64,000 bases of DNA from Devosia ureilytica (GCF_024273195.1 NZ_JAMZCU010000004.1:186001-250000); one strand, 5' to 3'; shown: positions 41,114 through 50,836, numbered from the stretch's first letter. Notes: a model not told the origin generated them from the letters alone. A program made the numbers and translations.

Positions 41114-42705
41114 GATACGAGCTCCTTGGTTGCGGGTGTCGCCGGCAGGGTGGTGATCACGAAGTCGTCCTCGTCATCGGGCGTGAACAGCTTCTCCTTG
41201 GGTCCGGCCTTGATGATGCGGACCATCAGGATGACCATGATGACCAGCAGCACGGTGTAGAGCAGCACGAAGAAGCTCAGCGACAGCACCAGATCGAGAA
41301 CGTTGAGACTCGATGCAGCGTAGAAAGTGGGCAGGACGCCTTCCACCACCCAGGGTTGCCGCCCAAACTCGGCGATGAACCAGCCGCTTTCGATGGCGAT
41401 CCAGGGCGTGGGCAAGAGCAACACCGTCAACCACAGCAGCGGCTTGTTGGTGTCGATCCAGCCCCGCGAGGCGCGATAGAACCAGAGTCCGAAGAAGGCG
41501 ATGAAGAAGAAGCCCAACCCCATCATGATGCGGAAGGTCCAGAACAGGGGCCAGACGTCAGGCACCGTATCCGCCGCCGCCATGGCGATTTCTGCGTCCG
41601 TCGCATTCTCGATATCGGCCCGATAGCGCTTGAGCAGCAAGCCATAGCCGAGGTCGGCCCAGTGCTCGTCGAACACCGCCCGCGCCGCGGTATCGGTGCC
41701 ATCGGCACGAATTTGCTGTAGCGCCTCATAGGCGATTACGCCGGTGCGGATACGATCTTCGGCCCGGTCCACCAGTTCGTGGATGCCTTCGAGTTCTTCG
41801 TTGAGCGAGCGCGTGGTGATGATGCCGCCCATCCAGGGAATGGAGAACGACCAGATCGGTTCTCCATCGGCGCCGGGAATGGCCAGCACGGTCCAGGGCG
41901 CTGGCGCCGCCTCGGTGTGGAACGAGGCCTCGATGGCCGCGATCTTCATTTTCTGGTGCTCGGTGGCGACATAGCCGCTCTCGTCGCCCAGCACCACGAC
42001 CGAGAGGGCCGATGCAAGGCCGAAGCTGGCCGCAACCACGGCCGAGCGCTTGGCCAGTTCGACATGCTTGCCCTTGACCAGGAACAGCGCGGAAATCGCC
42101 AGAACGAACATGGCGCCAGAGACATAGCCGGCGCTGACCGTGTGGACGAACTTGGCCTGCGCCACGGTGTTGAACAGCACCGCCGCAAAGTCGGTGATTT
42201 CCATGCGCATGGTGTCGGGGTTGAACTTGGCGCCGACCGGGTTCTGCATCCAGCCATTGGCGATCAGGATCCAGAGCGCCGAGAAATTGGCGCCAAAGGC
42301 CACCAGCCAGGTGACGACCAGATGGCCCAGCTTGCTCATCCGGTCCCAGCCGAAGAAGAACAAGCCCACGAATGTGGCTTCAAGGAAGAAGGCCATGAGC
42401 CCTTCGATGGCCAGCGGCGCGCCGAAGACGTCGCCCACATAATGGCTGTAATAGCTCCAGTTCATCCCGAACTGGAATTCCATGACGATGCCAGTGGCGA
42501 CCCCCATGGCAAAATTGACGCCGAACAGCGTGCCCCAGAAGAGCGTTGCCTTGCGCCAGATTTCGCGCCCGGTCATCACATAGACGCTCTCCATGATCGC
42601 CATCATGAAGGAGAGGCCCAGGGTCAGCGGCACGAAGATGAAGTGATACATCGCGGTAGCGGCGAATTGCCATCGCGAGAGGTCGACGACGAGCATGTCG
42701 ATCAT
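41110..42705 (-). CDS. cydA: Cytochrome bd ubiquinol oxidase subunit I
   Basis: This 531-residue catalytic subunit binds haems b558, b595 and d. The first-helix haem ligand is the His of ATAMYHFIFVPLTLGLSF. GRQPWVVEGVLPTFYAAS and the GLGFFFIAFFGLWFYRA helix are standard. Between helices there is a long quinol (Q) loop (TTRSLNEELEGIHELVDRAEDRIRTG and onward), so it belongs to the long-Q-loop, E. coli-like class. ATG 42705 or 42696 could be used. A perfect FNR box lies about 85 bases upstream. Confidence 0.95.
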   Translation of the reverse strand: MIDMLVVDLSRWQFAATAMYHFIFVPLTLGLSFMMAIMESVYVMTGREIWRKATLFWGTLFGVNFAMGVATGIVMEFQFGMNWSYYSHYVGDVFGAPLAIEGLMAFFLEATFVGLFFFGWDRMSKLGHLVVTWLVAFGANFSALWILIANGWMQNPVGAKFNPDTMRMEITDFAAVLFNTVAQAKFVHTVSAGYVSGAMFVLAISALFLVKGKHVELAKRSAVVAASFGLASALSVVVLGDESGYVATEHQKMKIAAIEASFHTEAAPAPWTVLAIPGADGEPIWSFSIPWMGGIITTRSLNEELEGIHELVDRAEDRIRTGVIAYEALQQIRADGTDTAARAVFDEHWADLGYGLLLKRYRADIENATDAEIAMAAADTVPDVWPLFWTFRIMMGLGFFFIAFFGLWFYRASRGWIDTNKPLLWLTVLLLPTPWIAIESGWFIAEFGRQPWVVEGVLPTFYAASSLNVLDLVLSLSFFVLLYTVLLVIMVILMVRIIKAGPKEKLFTPDDEDDFVITTLPATPATKELVS

Positions 42706-42788
42706 GGCACGTTCTAGCTCTCTGGTTGCGACGGCCAGAGCAGGGGCCGCCAGTGACCGTTCTATGCCGCACGAGACTGGCCTTCGCC

Positions 42789-42802
42789 TTGATTCAGATC
42801 AA
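42789..42802. promoter_or_regulatory. FNR box between cydA and cydD
   Basis: TTGAT-TCAG-ATCAA is a perfect match to the FNR/ANR/FnrN consensus TTGAT-N4-ATCAA. It lies in the 169-base divergent gap, 84 bases from the cydA start and 73 from cydD, so it can serve either or both operons. The FnrN-like gene is just beyond cydC. Confidence 0.85.
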
Positions 42803-42874
42803 GGTGTCACATTCACCAGGCCAATAGAGTAGGAGTAAGCCATCCATGAGTGTGCCCAACCCTATTGAGTTCGC

Positions 42875-44599
42875 GTGACCCCCAAGCCTGAAACGACCGC
42901 TGCAAAAGCCCTCAACAGCCTGCACGGCAAAGGCGGCATGCCGCTGATTATCGCCATTATTGCCCCGCTGCTGGGCGGTGTGCTGCTCGTGTGGCAGGCT
43001 TGGACGCTGGCCGATGTCCTTGGTCGCGCCATCGAAATGGGCGAGCCCGCCAGCGCCCTCTTGCCGGCCATCGGCCTTATTCTTGGTCTGCTGCTCCTCC
43101 GCGCTGGCCTGGGCGCATTGGGTGAACAGGCCGGCATTGCCGCGGCCGAAGCCATCAAGCTACACCTGCGCACGACACTATTTTCTCATATGCTGGCACG
43201 TTCGCCCCGCGCGGCCGGCCGTGCCGGTTCCGGCGCAGCGGCGTCGGCCATCGTCGATCAGGTCGAGGCGCTGGACGGCTACTTCGCCCGCTATCTGCCC
43301 GCGGCGCTGCAAGCCGCGCTGCTGCCGCTGATTTTTGGAGCCATCATCTTGCCGCTCGATTGGGTCGCGGGCGTGCTGTTCCTCGTCACGGCGCCGCTGA
43401 TCCCGCTGTTCATGGCCCTGGTCGGCTGGGGCGCCCAGGTCGCCACCGACCGTCAGGCCCGCGCCCTCAGCCATTTGTCTGCACGCTTTTCCGATAGGCT
43501 GCGGGGTCTGCTCACTCTCAAGCTTTTTGGTCGCGAAGACGCCGAGACCGCAGGAGTGGTCGAGGCCAGCGAGGCCTTGCGCCGGCGCACTCTGGGCGTG
43601 CTGCGCATCGCCTTTCTGTCTTCGGCCGTGCTCGAATTCTTCGCCGCGCTCGGCGTGGCCGGCATCGCCCTTTACGTTGGCCTCACCTTCATCGACTTTC
43701 TCCATCTGCGCACCAGCCCGCTGACCCTGCAACTGGGCATGTTCCTGCTGCTGATGGCGCCCGAGGTCTATAATCCCCTGCGCCTGCTCGCGGCGCATTA
43801 TCATGACCGGGCCACCGCAAAGGCAGGCCTCCTCGAAATTGAACGTCAGCTGGGTGCCCTGCCCGCCGCCCCGGCGCCGCTCGCCGACATCGCCTCAAGG
43901 CCCGGCGCCGCCATTGATCTGGCGCTGTCCAATGTCACCCTGCGCACACCCGACCGACTGCGCGCCGTGCTGCATGATGCAAAGCTCGCCGTCAGCGCCG
44001 GGCAGCATGTCGCCCTTCTCGGCCCAAGCGGCTCGGGAAAATCCACAGTGCTCGAAGCATTGGTGGGCCTGCGCGACCATGAGGGCGTGCTGACCCTTGA
44101 CGGCCGGCCGCTGGCCGACTGGCCCGAGACCGAGTTGCGGGCCCGCACCTTTCTGCTCGCCCAGAAGCCGCGCCTCGTCCACGCCAGCATCGCCCACAAT
44201 ATCGGCCTCGCCCGCCCCGGCGCTTCGCGGGTGGAAATCGAGCGCGCCGCCGATCAGGCCGCCGTTTCCGGCTTTGCCGCCGCCCTGCCCGATGGTCTCG
44301 ATACGCTGATCGGCGAGGACGGCGTCGGTCTCTCCGGCGGGCAGGCCCAGCGCGTGGCGCTGGCCCGGCTGTTCCTGCGCGACGCCGGCCTGATCCTGCT
44401 CGATGAACCCACCGCCCATCTCGAGGCCAGCCTGGAAGACGAGATCATGGCCGCAATCCGCCGCTATGCGGAAGGCCGCACGCTGGTGGTTGCCACCCAT
44501 TCCCTCGCCGTTGCCAGCCGCATGGACAAGGCCTGGCGCATCGCCGGGGGGACGCTGCTCGAAACGCCGCTGCCAGCGCGCAAGCGAGGTGTCGCATGA
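42875..44599 (+). CDS. cydD: CydD, ABC exporter subunit for cytochrome bd assembly
   Basis: This 574-residue inner-membrane half-transporter forms the CydDC thiol (glutathione/cysteine) exporter needed to assemble bd oxidase. It has six N-terminal membrane helices (about 20-310). The ATPase contains GPSGSGKST, LSGGQAQRVALARLFL and LILLDEPTAHLE. GTG 42875 is taken as start because the upstream frame is closed by stops; no strong ribosome site is seen. The stop overlaps the cydC start (ATGA). It is divergent from cydABX. Confidence 0.92.
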   Translation: MTPKPETTAAKALNSLHGKGGMPLIIAIIAPLLGGVLLVWQAWTLADVLGRAIEMGEPASALLPAIGLILGLLLLRAGLGALGEQAGIAAAEAIKLHLRTTLFSHMLARSPRAAGRAGSGAAASAIVDQVEALDGYFARYLPAALQAALLPLIFGAIILPLDWVAGVLFLVTAPLIPLFMALVGWGAQVATDRQARALSHLSARFSDRLRGLLTLKLFGREDAETAGVVEASEALRRRTLGVLRIAFLSSAVLEFFAALGVAGIALYVGLTFIDFLHLRTSPLTLQLGMFLLLMAPEVYNPLRLLAAHYHDRATAKAGLLEIERQLGALPAAPAPLADIASRPGAAIDLALSNVTLRTPDRLRAVLHDAKLAVSAGQHVALLGPSGSGKSTVLEALVGLRDHEGVLTLDGRPLADWPETELRARTFLLAQKPRLVHASIAHNIGLARPGASRVEIERAADQAAVSGFAAALPDGLDTLIGEDGVGLSGGQAQRVALARLFLRDAGLILLDEPTAHLEASLEDEIMAAIRRYAEGRTLVVATHSLAVASRMDKAWRIAGGTLLETPLPARKRGVA

Positions 44600-46248
44600 A
44601 GGCCCTCCTCACCTTTCTCCCGTTGTTTCGCCAGCGCAGCGGCGCGCTGTTGCTCGCCTTGACGCTGTCGCTGATCACCCTCGTGGCCGGGGTATTTCTC
44701 CTTGGCACTTCCGGCTGGTTTATTACCGCCACTGCCCTGACCACCGCCGGGCTGGGGTTCAACCTCTTTGTGCCCTCGGCCATGGTGCGGGGGCTCTCCT
44801 TCGTGCGCATTCTTGCGCGCTATGGCGAGCGCCTCGTCGGCCACAACGCCACGCTCAAGCTCCTGTCGGACCTGCGCGGCTGGCTCTTTGCTCGTCTCTT
44901 CCCGCGCTTCCCCCTGCCTGATCGGTCGCTCCGCCACGGCGATCTGGTGTCGCGCCTCACGGCCGATGTCGATGCGCTGGACACCGCCTTTCTCGTCGCC
45001 ATCGGTCCGTTGGTTTCGGCCATTGTGGTGGGGGGCGCGATGACCGCCATTCTCACCTGGCTGCTACCCGCCGCCGCCCTGCCCTATGGGCTGGCGCTTG
45101 CCGCAGCGGCCCTTGGTGTTCCCGCCACCATGGTGCTGGTCACCCGCCAGGCGGGTCGCGACAGCGTCGCCGCCCAGGCCGAACTGCGCATGGGCGTCCT
45201 CGACGGCGTCCATGGCCATGGCGACCTTGTGCTGCTCGGCGCGCTCGGGACGGCGGCCCAGGCGTTTTCCGAGACCAGTTCCGAGGCCAGGCGGTTGCGG
45301 CTCCGGCTTGGCGCCGTGACGTCGCTGGGCAACCTTGCCGTGCAGGCGCTCGCCGCCCTGGCGCTGGTTGGCACCCTCTGGGCGGGTCTTTCCGGCCTCG
45401 ACGCCGGCATGGTGGATGGCCCGGTTATGGCCGGGCTGCTGCTCGCCGTATTGGGCAGTTTCGAGATCACTGGCCTCATCGTGCGCAGCACCAGCAAGGC
45501 GACCCAGGCTATGGCCGCGGCTGAGCGGCTGGTGGCGCTGGCCGAGCAACCCATGCCGGTCGACGAACCGGGCCACCCATTACCGATCCCCGTCCAGGGG
45601 ACCATCGCACTTGATCGCATCAGCTTTGCCTATCCGGGACTGCCAGCCGTGCTCCACGACCTGTCGCTGACCGTTGCCCCTGGCGAGCGCATCGCCATCA
45701 CCGGTCCGAGCGGCAGCGGTAAGTCGACCCTGTTGCGCCTGCTGCTGCGCCTGGCCGACCCCCAAGCGGGCAGCATCACGATTGGCGGGACCGCTCTGCC
45801 CCAACTGGGCAGCACCACCATCCACGCCCATATGGCCCTGCTCAGCCAGGACAGCCCGGTGTTCATCGACACGATCCGCAACAATCTGCTGATCGGTCGC
45901 GCCGAAGCCAGCGATGCCGACCTGTGGGCGGCTCTCGCCCAGGCGCAGCTCGACGAGCATGTCCGCGCCCTGCCCAAGGGATTGGACACAATCCTTGGGG
46001 AAAGCGGGCGCACGCTGTCAGCCGGTCAGGCGCGGCGTCTCTGCCTTGCCCGCGCGCTGCTGTCCAATGCCCCCGTGCTGCTGCTCGACGAACCAACCAA
46101 TGCGCTCGACCGCGACACCGAGGAAGCCTTTTTCAAGGTCCTTGCCACGGCCACCCAGGGGCGCACGGTAATCATGGTCACCCATGCCGCTATCCCCGAG
46201 GGAACAGTGGATCGGGTACTGACAATGGAAAATGGGGTGCTGGGGTAG
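44596..46248 (+). CDS. cydC: CydC, ABC exporter subunit for cytochrome bd assembly
   Basis: This 550-residue partner half-transporter of CydD has an N-terminal membrane part (LLALTLSLITLVAGVFLLGTSGWF) with ARYGERLVGHNATLKLLSDLR, typical of CydC. The ATPase has GPSGSGKSTLLRLLLRL, a signature reading LSAGQARRLCLARALL (Ala where the common form has Gly) and LLLDEPTNALD. It is translated by ATGA overlap with cydD. A palindromic hairpin follows its stop. Confidence 0.92.
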   Translation: MKALLTFLPLFRQRSGALLLALTLSLITLVAGVFLLGTSGWFITATALTTAGLGFNLFVPSAMVRGLSFVRILARYGERLVGHNATLKLLSDLRGWLFARLFPRFPLPDRSLRHGDLVSRLTADVDALDTAFLVAIGPLVSAIVVGGAMTAILTWLLPAAALPYGLALAAAALGVPATMVLVTRQAGRDSVAAQAELRMGVLDGVHGHGDLVLLGALGTAAQAFSETSSEARRLRLRLGAVTSLGNLAVQALAALALVGTLWAGLSGLDAGMVDGPVMAGLLLAVLGSFEITGLIVRSTSKATQAMAAAERLVALAEQPMPVDEPGHPLPIPVQGTIALDRISFAYPGLPAVLHDLSLTVAPGERIAITGPSGSGKSTLLRLLLRLADPQAGSITIGGTALPQLGSTTIHAHMALLSQDSPVFIDTIRNNLLIGRAEASDADLWAALAQAQLDEHVRALPKGLDTILGESGRTLSAGQARRLCLARALLSNAPVLLLDEPTNALDRDTEEAFFKVLATATQGRTVIMVTHAAIPEGTVDRVLTMENGVLG

Positions 46249-46306
46249 CGGCTGCAAACAGCGTTTCGACCTCGCAGGCTCAATCGTCAGGTCAGCGCCA
46301 GTGACC

Positions 46307-46360
46307 ACCCCACCCTTGATCCCTCCCCATCAAGGAGAGGGAGGGACCAAGGGTGGGGGT
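46307..46360. terminator. Long hairpin between cydC and the fnrN-like gene
   Basis: The outer stem ACCCCACCCTTG/CAAGGGTGGGG-g-T encloses the inner TCCCTCCC/GGGAGGGA, then CTTTACC follows. It lies between convergent genes and likely ends both, though the T-tract is short. It differs in sequence from the RIME-like repeats. Confidence 0.6.
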
Positions 46361-46390
46361 CTTTACCTTACCTTCGCCTGTATGGTCGGT

Positions 46391-47113
46391 TCACCCACAC
46401 CGCAGACGCAGGCGCGCCAGGTCCGGGACGCTCACATGGCGGTAATTGACGATCTCGACTACGCCGTCGGCCTTGAGCTTGCTCATCTGCCGGCTCACGG
46501 TTTCGATGGTCAGGCCAAGGAAATCGCCAATATCGGCGCGGCTCAGCGGCAGGTCGAAGCTGGTTTCGGGTTCGCGGTCGGTTGGGTCGATATGGGTGGC
46601 GATCAGATAGAGGAAGCTGGCGACCTTCTCCGCCGCGCTTTTGCGCCCGAGGGTCACCATCCAGTCACGCGCCTCGTCCAGTTCACGCAGCGCCTGCATC
46701 ATCACCCGGTGTTCGAGCGCCGCGCTTTGCGTCAGCAGCGATTCCAGCGCCGGCTTGGGAATGATGCACAGATCAACTTCGGAGGCCGCCTCGGCCGTCA
46801 CTCGGCTTTCCGCGGCAAACGGGCGTCCCAGGAGGTCCGGGGCGAATTGCAGTCCGACGACCTGCTGGCGCCCGTCCTCAAGCACCTTTGAAAGCTTGAT
46901 CACGCCGCGCAGCACATTGGCATAGCTGGAGATCGGCATGGCGTCGGCCATCAGTTCTTCGCCCGCCTGCTTGCGGACGCGGCGGGTGGATTTTGTCAGC
47001 TCCAGCAATTGTTCGGGGTTGAGAGCGCCACAAATACCTTGATGCCGTGCCGCACAACTTTGGCACAGGACCGGCGTTTCAAAATTGTAGGTGTCGTTGC
47101 GTACCGTTTGCAT
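46391..47113 (-). CDS. FnrN-like oxygen-responsive regulator (Crp/Fnr family)
   Basis: This 240-residue Crp/Fnr-type activator has an N-terminal cysteine cluster, Cys17, Cys20 and Cys28 (CQSCAARHQGIC), plus Cys116 (EVDLCII), the spacing found in FnrN and FnrL proteins carrying an oxygen-labile [4Fe-4S] cluster. The cyclic-nucleotide-binding-like fold precedes an HTH containing LSRADIGDFLGLTIETVSRQ, with the E..SR recognition residues that read TTGAT half-sites. ATG 47113 follows AGGAG at seven bases. ATG 47134 is less supported. It lies downstream of cydDC and can bind the FNR box before cydA and cydD. Confidence 0.9.
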   Translation of the reverse strand: MQTVRNDTYNFETPVLCQSCAARHQGICGALNPEQLLELTKSTRRVRKQAGEELMADAMPISSYANVLRGVIKLSKVLEDGRQQVVGLQFAPDLLGRPFAAESRVTAEAASEVDLCIIPKPALESLLTQSAALEHRVMMQALRELDEARDWMVTLGRKSAAEKVASFLYLIATHIDPTDREPETSFDLPLSRADIGDFLGLTIETVSRQMSKLKADGVVEIVNYRHVSVPDLARLRLRCG

Positions 47114-47215
47114 GGCCGTGCTCCTGACACCCAATATCTAGGAGCCTGCGCGCCGCAGTTTTAGACGCCAGACTGTCGCTGTGCCAACTGGTCGCATATT
47201 TCTGCATCAAGGCCC

Positions 47216-47246
47216 TTGACCTTACCATGATAGGAAGGTCCATATG
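47216..47246 (+). promoter_or_regulatory. CueR operator/promoter of copA
   Basis: The dyad GACCTT (47218-47223)/AAGGTC (47235-47240) lies between TTGACC (-35, 47216-47221) and a CATATG-like -10 (47241-47246), giving a 19-base spacer. The long spacer with the dyad inside it is the MerR/CueR promoter architecture. Confidence 0.8.
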
Positions 47247-47268
47247 CTGATGGACGAGGTGAAGAACC

Positions 47269-49530
47269 ATGAATGAACACGTCCACCACACTGCCAAATC
47301 CACTGCCGTTTCGCTCGACATCACCGGCATGACCTGCGCCTCCTGCGTCAATCGCGTGGAGAAGGCCCTGCTCAAGGTGCCGGGCGTCGAAGCGGCCGCC
47401 GTCAACCTGGCCACCGAACGCGCCACCGTTTCGGGGGGCGATGCGGCGGCGCTGATCAGCGCTGTCGAAAAGACCGGCTACAAGGCCAGCCTGCGCCTGC
47501 CCGACGCGCCAGCCCATGACCACGCCCATCATCACGACGAGGATGCGGCTGTTCTCAAGCGCGATGTCATCATCGCCGCCATCCCGACACTGCCGCTGTT
47601 CCTTATCGAAATGGTCAGCCACCTCCATATGCCCTTCCACATGTGGGTCATGTCCGTGGTGTCCATGGATGTGCTCTGGGTTGGCTATTTCGTGCTCGCC
47701 ACATTTGTGCTTTTCGTGCCGGGCCTGCGCTTCTTCAAGATCGGCATTCCGGCCCTCTTCCAAGGCGCCCCCGAAATGAACTCGCTGGTGGCCCTGGGCG
47801 CCGGCGCGGCCTGGCTCTATTCCAGCGTCGTCACCTTCGCACCCCAGCTGGTGCCGGCGGAAACCCGCTACGTCTATTTCGAGGCCGCCGCCGTTATCGT
47901 CACGCTGATCCTTGTCGGCCGCTGGCTGGAGGCCATGGCCAAGGGCCGCACCGGCGAGGCCATTCGCCAGCTCATGCAGCAACAGGCGAGGACGGCCCGC
48001 CTGGAGCGCAATGGCGAGGCCATCGAGGTGCCCATCGAGGATGTTCGCGTGGGCGATGTCGTGCTCGTTCGTCCGGGCGAGAAGATCGCTGTCGATGGCG
48101 AAATCGTCGAGGGCCAGAGCCATATCGATGAATCCATGATCTCGGGTGAGCCCCTGCCCGTGTCCAAGGGTGTCGGTGCCGCCGTGGTTGGCGGCACGCT
48201 CAATACCTCGGGCAGCTTCAGTTTCCGCGCCACCAAGGTTGGGGCCGATACCATGCTGGCCCAGATCATCCGCATGGTCGAAGACGCCCAGGCCGGCAAA
48301 CTGCCCATCCAGGCGGTGGTCGACCGCATCACCGGCATTTTCGTGCCCCTGGTCATCGGCCTCGCCGTGCTGACCGCCATCGCCTGGTTCGTCTGGGGTC
48401 CCGAACCCAGTCTCACCTATGCACTGGTCAATGCCGTTGCCGTGCTCATCATCGCCTGCCCATGTGCCATGGGCCTTGCCACCCCCATGTCCATCATGGT
48501 GGGTACGGGCCGTGCCGCCCAGCTCGGCGTTCTCTTCCGCAAGGGCGAGGCCCTGCAGCAGCTGCGCGACGCCGGCATTGTCGCTTTCGACAAGACTGGC
48601 ACGCTCACCGAGGGCAAGCCCGTACTCACCGATCTCATCCTCGACGACGATTTCGAGCATGACGAGGTGCTGGCGCTGATCGCGGCGGTCGAAAGCCGCT
48701 CCGAGCACCCCATTGCCATGGCCATTGTCGCCGCCGCCGAAAAGGCCGGGCTGCCCCTTGGCACGATCACAGAGTTCACCTCCAACCCCGGCACGGGCGT
48801 CACTGCCCGGGTTGATGGCCGGTTGGTGGCGGTGGGCGCACAACGTCATATGCCCCATCTCGACTTTTCCGACTTTGCGGAAACCATCGAAAAGCTCGCC
48901 AGCGAGGGCAAGACCCCGGTCTTTGCCGCCGTTGACGACAGGCTCGCCGCCGCCGTGGTGGTGGCCGACATGATCAAGCCGGGCAGCAAGGCGGTGATCG
49001 ACGCCCTCCACGGCATGGGCCTCAAGACTGCGATGATCTCGGGCGATGATACGCGCACGGCCAAGGCCATTGCCGCCCAGCTTGGCATCGACACGGTGCG
49101 CGCCGAGGTGCTGCCGGCCGATAAGGTCCAAGCCATCCAATCCCTGCGCAAGCAGCTTGGCACCGTCGCCTATGTCGGGGACGGCATCAACGACGCCCCG
49201 GCACTGGCCGAAGCCGATATTGGCATTGCCGTGGGTTCGGGGACAGACGCGGCCATCGAAAGCGCCGATGTCGTCCTGCTGGGCGGCGATTTGAAGGGCG
49301 TCCTAAACGCCATCACCGTCAGCCATGCCACGCTGCGCAATATCGGTGAAAACCTCTTCTGGGCGTTTGGTTACAATGCCCTGCTGATCCCGGTCGCTGC
49401 GGGCGTGCTCTACCCCGCCTTTGGCATTCTCCTCTCCCCCATGATCGGGGCGGGCGCCATGGCCCTGAGCTCGGTCTTTGTCGTGGGCAATGCGCAGCGC
49501 CTGCGCACCATCAAGGGGGTGAAGCTATGA
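47269..49530 (+). CDS. copA: Copper-exporting P-type ATPase
   Basis: This 753-residue P1B-1 ATPase pumps Cu(I) out of the cytosol. It has one N-terminal metal-binding domain (GMTCASC at 20-26), then a His-rich linker ([10 protein letters not shown]). The intramembrane CPC motif is near 397 ([12 protein letters not shown]), DKTGT phosphorylation is near 442, HP is in [10 protein letters not shown], and [16 protein letters not shown] is present. The C-terminal helix pair has the Tyr-Asn and Met-Ser-Ser residues of Cu(I) pumps ([20 protein letters not shown]). The stop overlaps cueR (ATGA). It is under a CueR-type promoter. Confidence 0.95.
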   Translation: MNEHVHHTAKSTAVSLDITGMTCASCVNRVEKALLKVPGVEAAAVNLATERATVSGGDAAALISAVEKTGYKASLRLPDAPAHDHAHHHDEDAAVLKRDVIIAAIPTLPLFLIEMVSHLHMPFHMWVMSVVSMDVLWVGYFVLATFVLFVPGLRFFKIGIPALFQGAPEMNSLVALGAGAAWLYSSVVTFAPQLVPAETRYVYFEAAAVIVTLILVGRWLEAMAKGRTGEAIRQLMQQQARTARLERNGEAIEVPIEDVRVGDVVLVRPGEKIAVDGEIVEGQSHIDESMISGEPLPVSKGVGAAVVGGTLNTSGSFSFRATKVGADTMLAQIIRMVEDAQAGKLPIQAVVDRITGIFVPLVIGLAVLTAIAWFVWGPEPSLTYALVNAVAVLIIACPCAMGLATPMSIMVGTGRAAQLGVLFRKGEALQQLRDAGIVAFDKTGTLTEGKPVLTDLILDDDFEHDEVLALIAAVESRSEHPIAMAIVAAAEKAGLPLGTITEFTSNPGTGVTARVDGRLVAVGAQRHMPHLDFSDFAETIEKLASEGKTPVFAAVDDRLAAAVVVADMIKPGSKAVIDALHGMGLKTAMISGDDTRTAKAIAAQLGIDTVRAEVLPADKVQAIQSLRKQLGTVAYVGDGINDAPALAEADIGIAVGSGTDAAIESADVVLLGGDLKGVLNAITVSHATLRNIGENLFWAFGYNALLIPVAAGVLYPAFGILLSPMIGAGAMALSSVFVVGNAQRLRTIKGVKL

Positions 49531-49934
49531 ACATCGGACAGGCCGCAGAACAGTCCGGCGTTTCGGCCAAGATGATCCGCTACTATGAGCAGATCGGGCT
49601 CATAAACCCGCCCCTGCGCACCGACAGCAATTATCGGGTCTATGGCCCCGATGAGGTGCATGTGCTGCGCTTCATCAAGCGGTCCCGGACGCTGGGATTT
49701 TCGGTGGAGGAAACCTCTGCCCTTCTCGGGCTCTGGCAGGATCGCTCCCGTGCCAGCGCCGAGGTCCGTGATATCGCCAGCGGCCATATCACGGCGCTCG
49801 AAACCAAGATTGCCGAGCTGCAAGGCATGGTCAAAACCCTCAGCCATCTCGTGCATTGCTGCGCCGGCGACAACCGCCCCGATTGCCCCATTCTCGACGA
49901 CCTGGCCGGCAGGCCCGCCATAAAAGGACACTGA
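49527..49934 (+). CDS. cueR: CueR, copper-responsive MerR-family activator
   Basis: This 135-residue MerR-type regulator has an N-terminal HTH ([20 protein letters not shown], then EQIGL and [10 protein letters not shown]) and a dimerisation helix. The C-terminal metal loop is [15 protein letters not shown], with the Cys pair expected for Cu(I) sensing. The start overlaps the copA stop, so it is co-translated. It should activate copA and, from a matching operator, the DUF305 gene at 55.6 kb. Confidence 0.92.
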   Translation: MNIGQAAEQSGVSAKMIRYYEQIGLINPPLRTDSNYRVYGPDEVHVLRFIKRSRTLGFSVEETSALLGLWQDRSRASAEVRDIASGHITALETKIAELQGMVKTLSHLVHCCAGDNRPDCPILDDLAGRPAIKGH

Positions 49935-49936
49935 AC

Positions 49937-50137
49937 ATGACTGACAAGATTACGCTGACCGTAAACGACATGACCTGCAACCACTGCGTCGGCACCGTCC
50001 GCGGCGCCATCGAAGAAGCGCTGCCCGGCACCGAGGTCAACATCGACCTTGCCACCAAGAAGGTCACCTTCACCGGCGACAAGGCCAAGGCCGAAGCAGC
50101 CATCCGCGAAGCCGGCTACACGCCCGAAGCGGCATAG
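49937..50137 (+). CDS. copZ: Copper chaperone, CopZ-like
   Basis: This 66-residue heavy-metal-associated domain has DMTCNHCVGTV, the MxCxxC metal site, near residues 11-20. The betaalphabeta-betaalphabeta pattern is complete (KITLTVNDM, VNIDLATKKVTF). It probably shuttles Cu(I) to CopA. It starts two bases after the cueR stop, forming copA-cueR-copZ. Confidence 0.93.
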   Translation: MTDKITLTVNDMTCNHCVGTVRGAIEEALPGTEVNIDLATKKVTFTGDKAKAEAAIREAGYTPEAA

Positions 50138-50264
50138 TCCGAAAGGCCTTTACGAGGGCCGGGCGCTTGCACCAGGCCCGCAACCCACTCAGCCCGTCTT
50201 CGGGGTCACGCCCGGGGGCGGCTGGGTCCTCCCAGGCCCTCGCTGCATTCAGCGCGGCCACACA

Positions 50265-50360
50265 GCAATTCTGGTGAGCTCCAGCGGCACCAAAGACAAG
50301 GCGGGCGCCGCCCGGAGCTCGCTCAGAAAATGCGACAGCAGCCCTGACGTTCCCGCGACA
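50265..50360. repeat. Diverged direct repeat, copy 1
   Basis: This copy opens with GCAATTCTGGTGAGCTCC and has a hairpin, GAGCTCC-a-GCGGC with GCCGC-c-CGGAGCTC. It matches the copy at 50641 over about 95 bases, roughly 70 percent by eye. The family is not recognised. Confidence 0.55.
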
Positions 50361-50406
50361 TGGTGTCAGCGTTCAAAAAAATCACACGCCGACACGGTTC
50401 CATCGC

Positions 50407-50580
50407 CTCCCTCCCCGAAGGGCAAACCTCTCCGGTGGAGAGGTATTAGGAGAGAAGGACCGAGGGGGTGTCGGCGCGTCCCAAAATACCGCGTTCTGGG
50501 AGGGCACGACGCCCCCTCCCCAGCTTTGCTTGGGCCTCTCGGCCCAGCGTCGCTACCCTCCCCTCAACGGGGAGGGTGGG
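50407..50580. repeat. Two GC-rich palindromic repeats
   Basis: Unit one (50407-50470) holds ACCTCTCC-ggt-GGAGAGGT inside CTCC...GGGGGTG ends. Unit two (50512-50580) runs from CCCCCTCCCC to CCCTCAACGGGGAGGG. They resemble the CTCTCCCC family elsewhere in the window but are more degenerate. Confidence 0.6.
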
Positions 50581-50640
50581 AGACGCCACGCGTTCAGCGG
50601 GAAATGGAAGGCTCCAGATGACCAGCACACGGTCAACTGA

Positions 50641-50739
50641 GCAAATCTGGTGAGCTCCGGCGACACCAAGGGAGGCGGGTATCGCCGCGGAACTCGGGCG
50701 GAGTGATACAGGGATTCTGATGTCACCCTGACGACACGG
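50641..50739. repeat. Diverged direct repeat, copy 2
   Basis: This copy opens with GCAAATCTGGTGAGCTCCGG, and its second arm, CGCCG-c-GGA-a-CTC, can still pair with GAGCTCCGGCG. It ends in CCCTGACGACACGG, against CCCTGACGTTCCCGCGACA in copy 1. Confidence 0.55.
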
Positions 50740-50757
50740 CAAACCCTTCCAGCACAA

Positions 50758-50789
50758 AGCAAAAGGGCGCCCGGAATGTCCGGGCGCCC
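50758..50789 (-). terminator. Terminator of the sugar ABC operon
   Basis: The ten-base stem GGGCGCCCGG/CCGGGCGCCC with a five-base loop is followed on the minus strand by TTTTGCTTTG. It lies 48 bases after the binding-protein stop. Confidence 0.85.
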
Positions 50790-50836
50790 CTATTTGTCCA
50801 TTCAAGCTCGGCTCAAATCACGCCGGAGGCGCGAAA

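Larger units (their letters stand above)
50138..50836. other. 700-base gap filled with repeats
   Basis: No gene is supported between copZ and the sugar-binding protein gene. The interval holds two diverged direct repeats, two RIME-like palindromes and the terminator of the minus-strand operon, all listed separately. The ORFs that cross it are translations of those repeats. Confidence 0.7.

Noticed and set aside
47161..49140. 659-residue minus-strand frame opposite copA
   Set aside because: It covers the CueR promoter and copA in antisense. It has the repetitive Asp/His/Gly composition of a shadow.
50446..50805. 119-residue minus-strand ORF between copZ and the sugar-binding protein gene
   Set aside because: It is a translation of repeat elements and the terminator stem, with no ribosome site.
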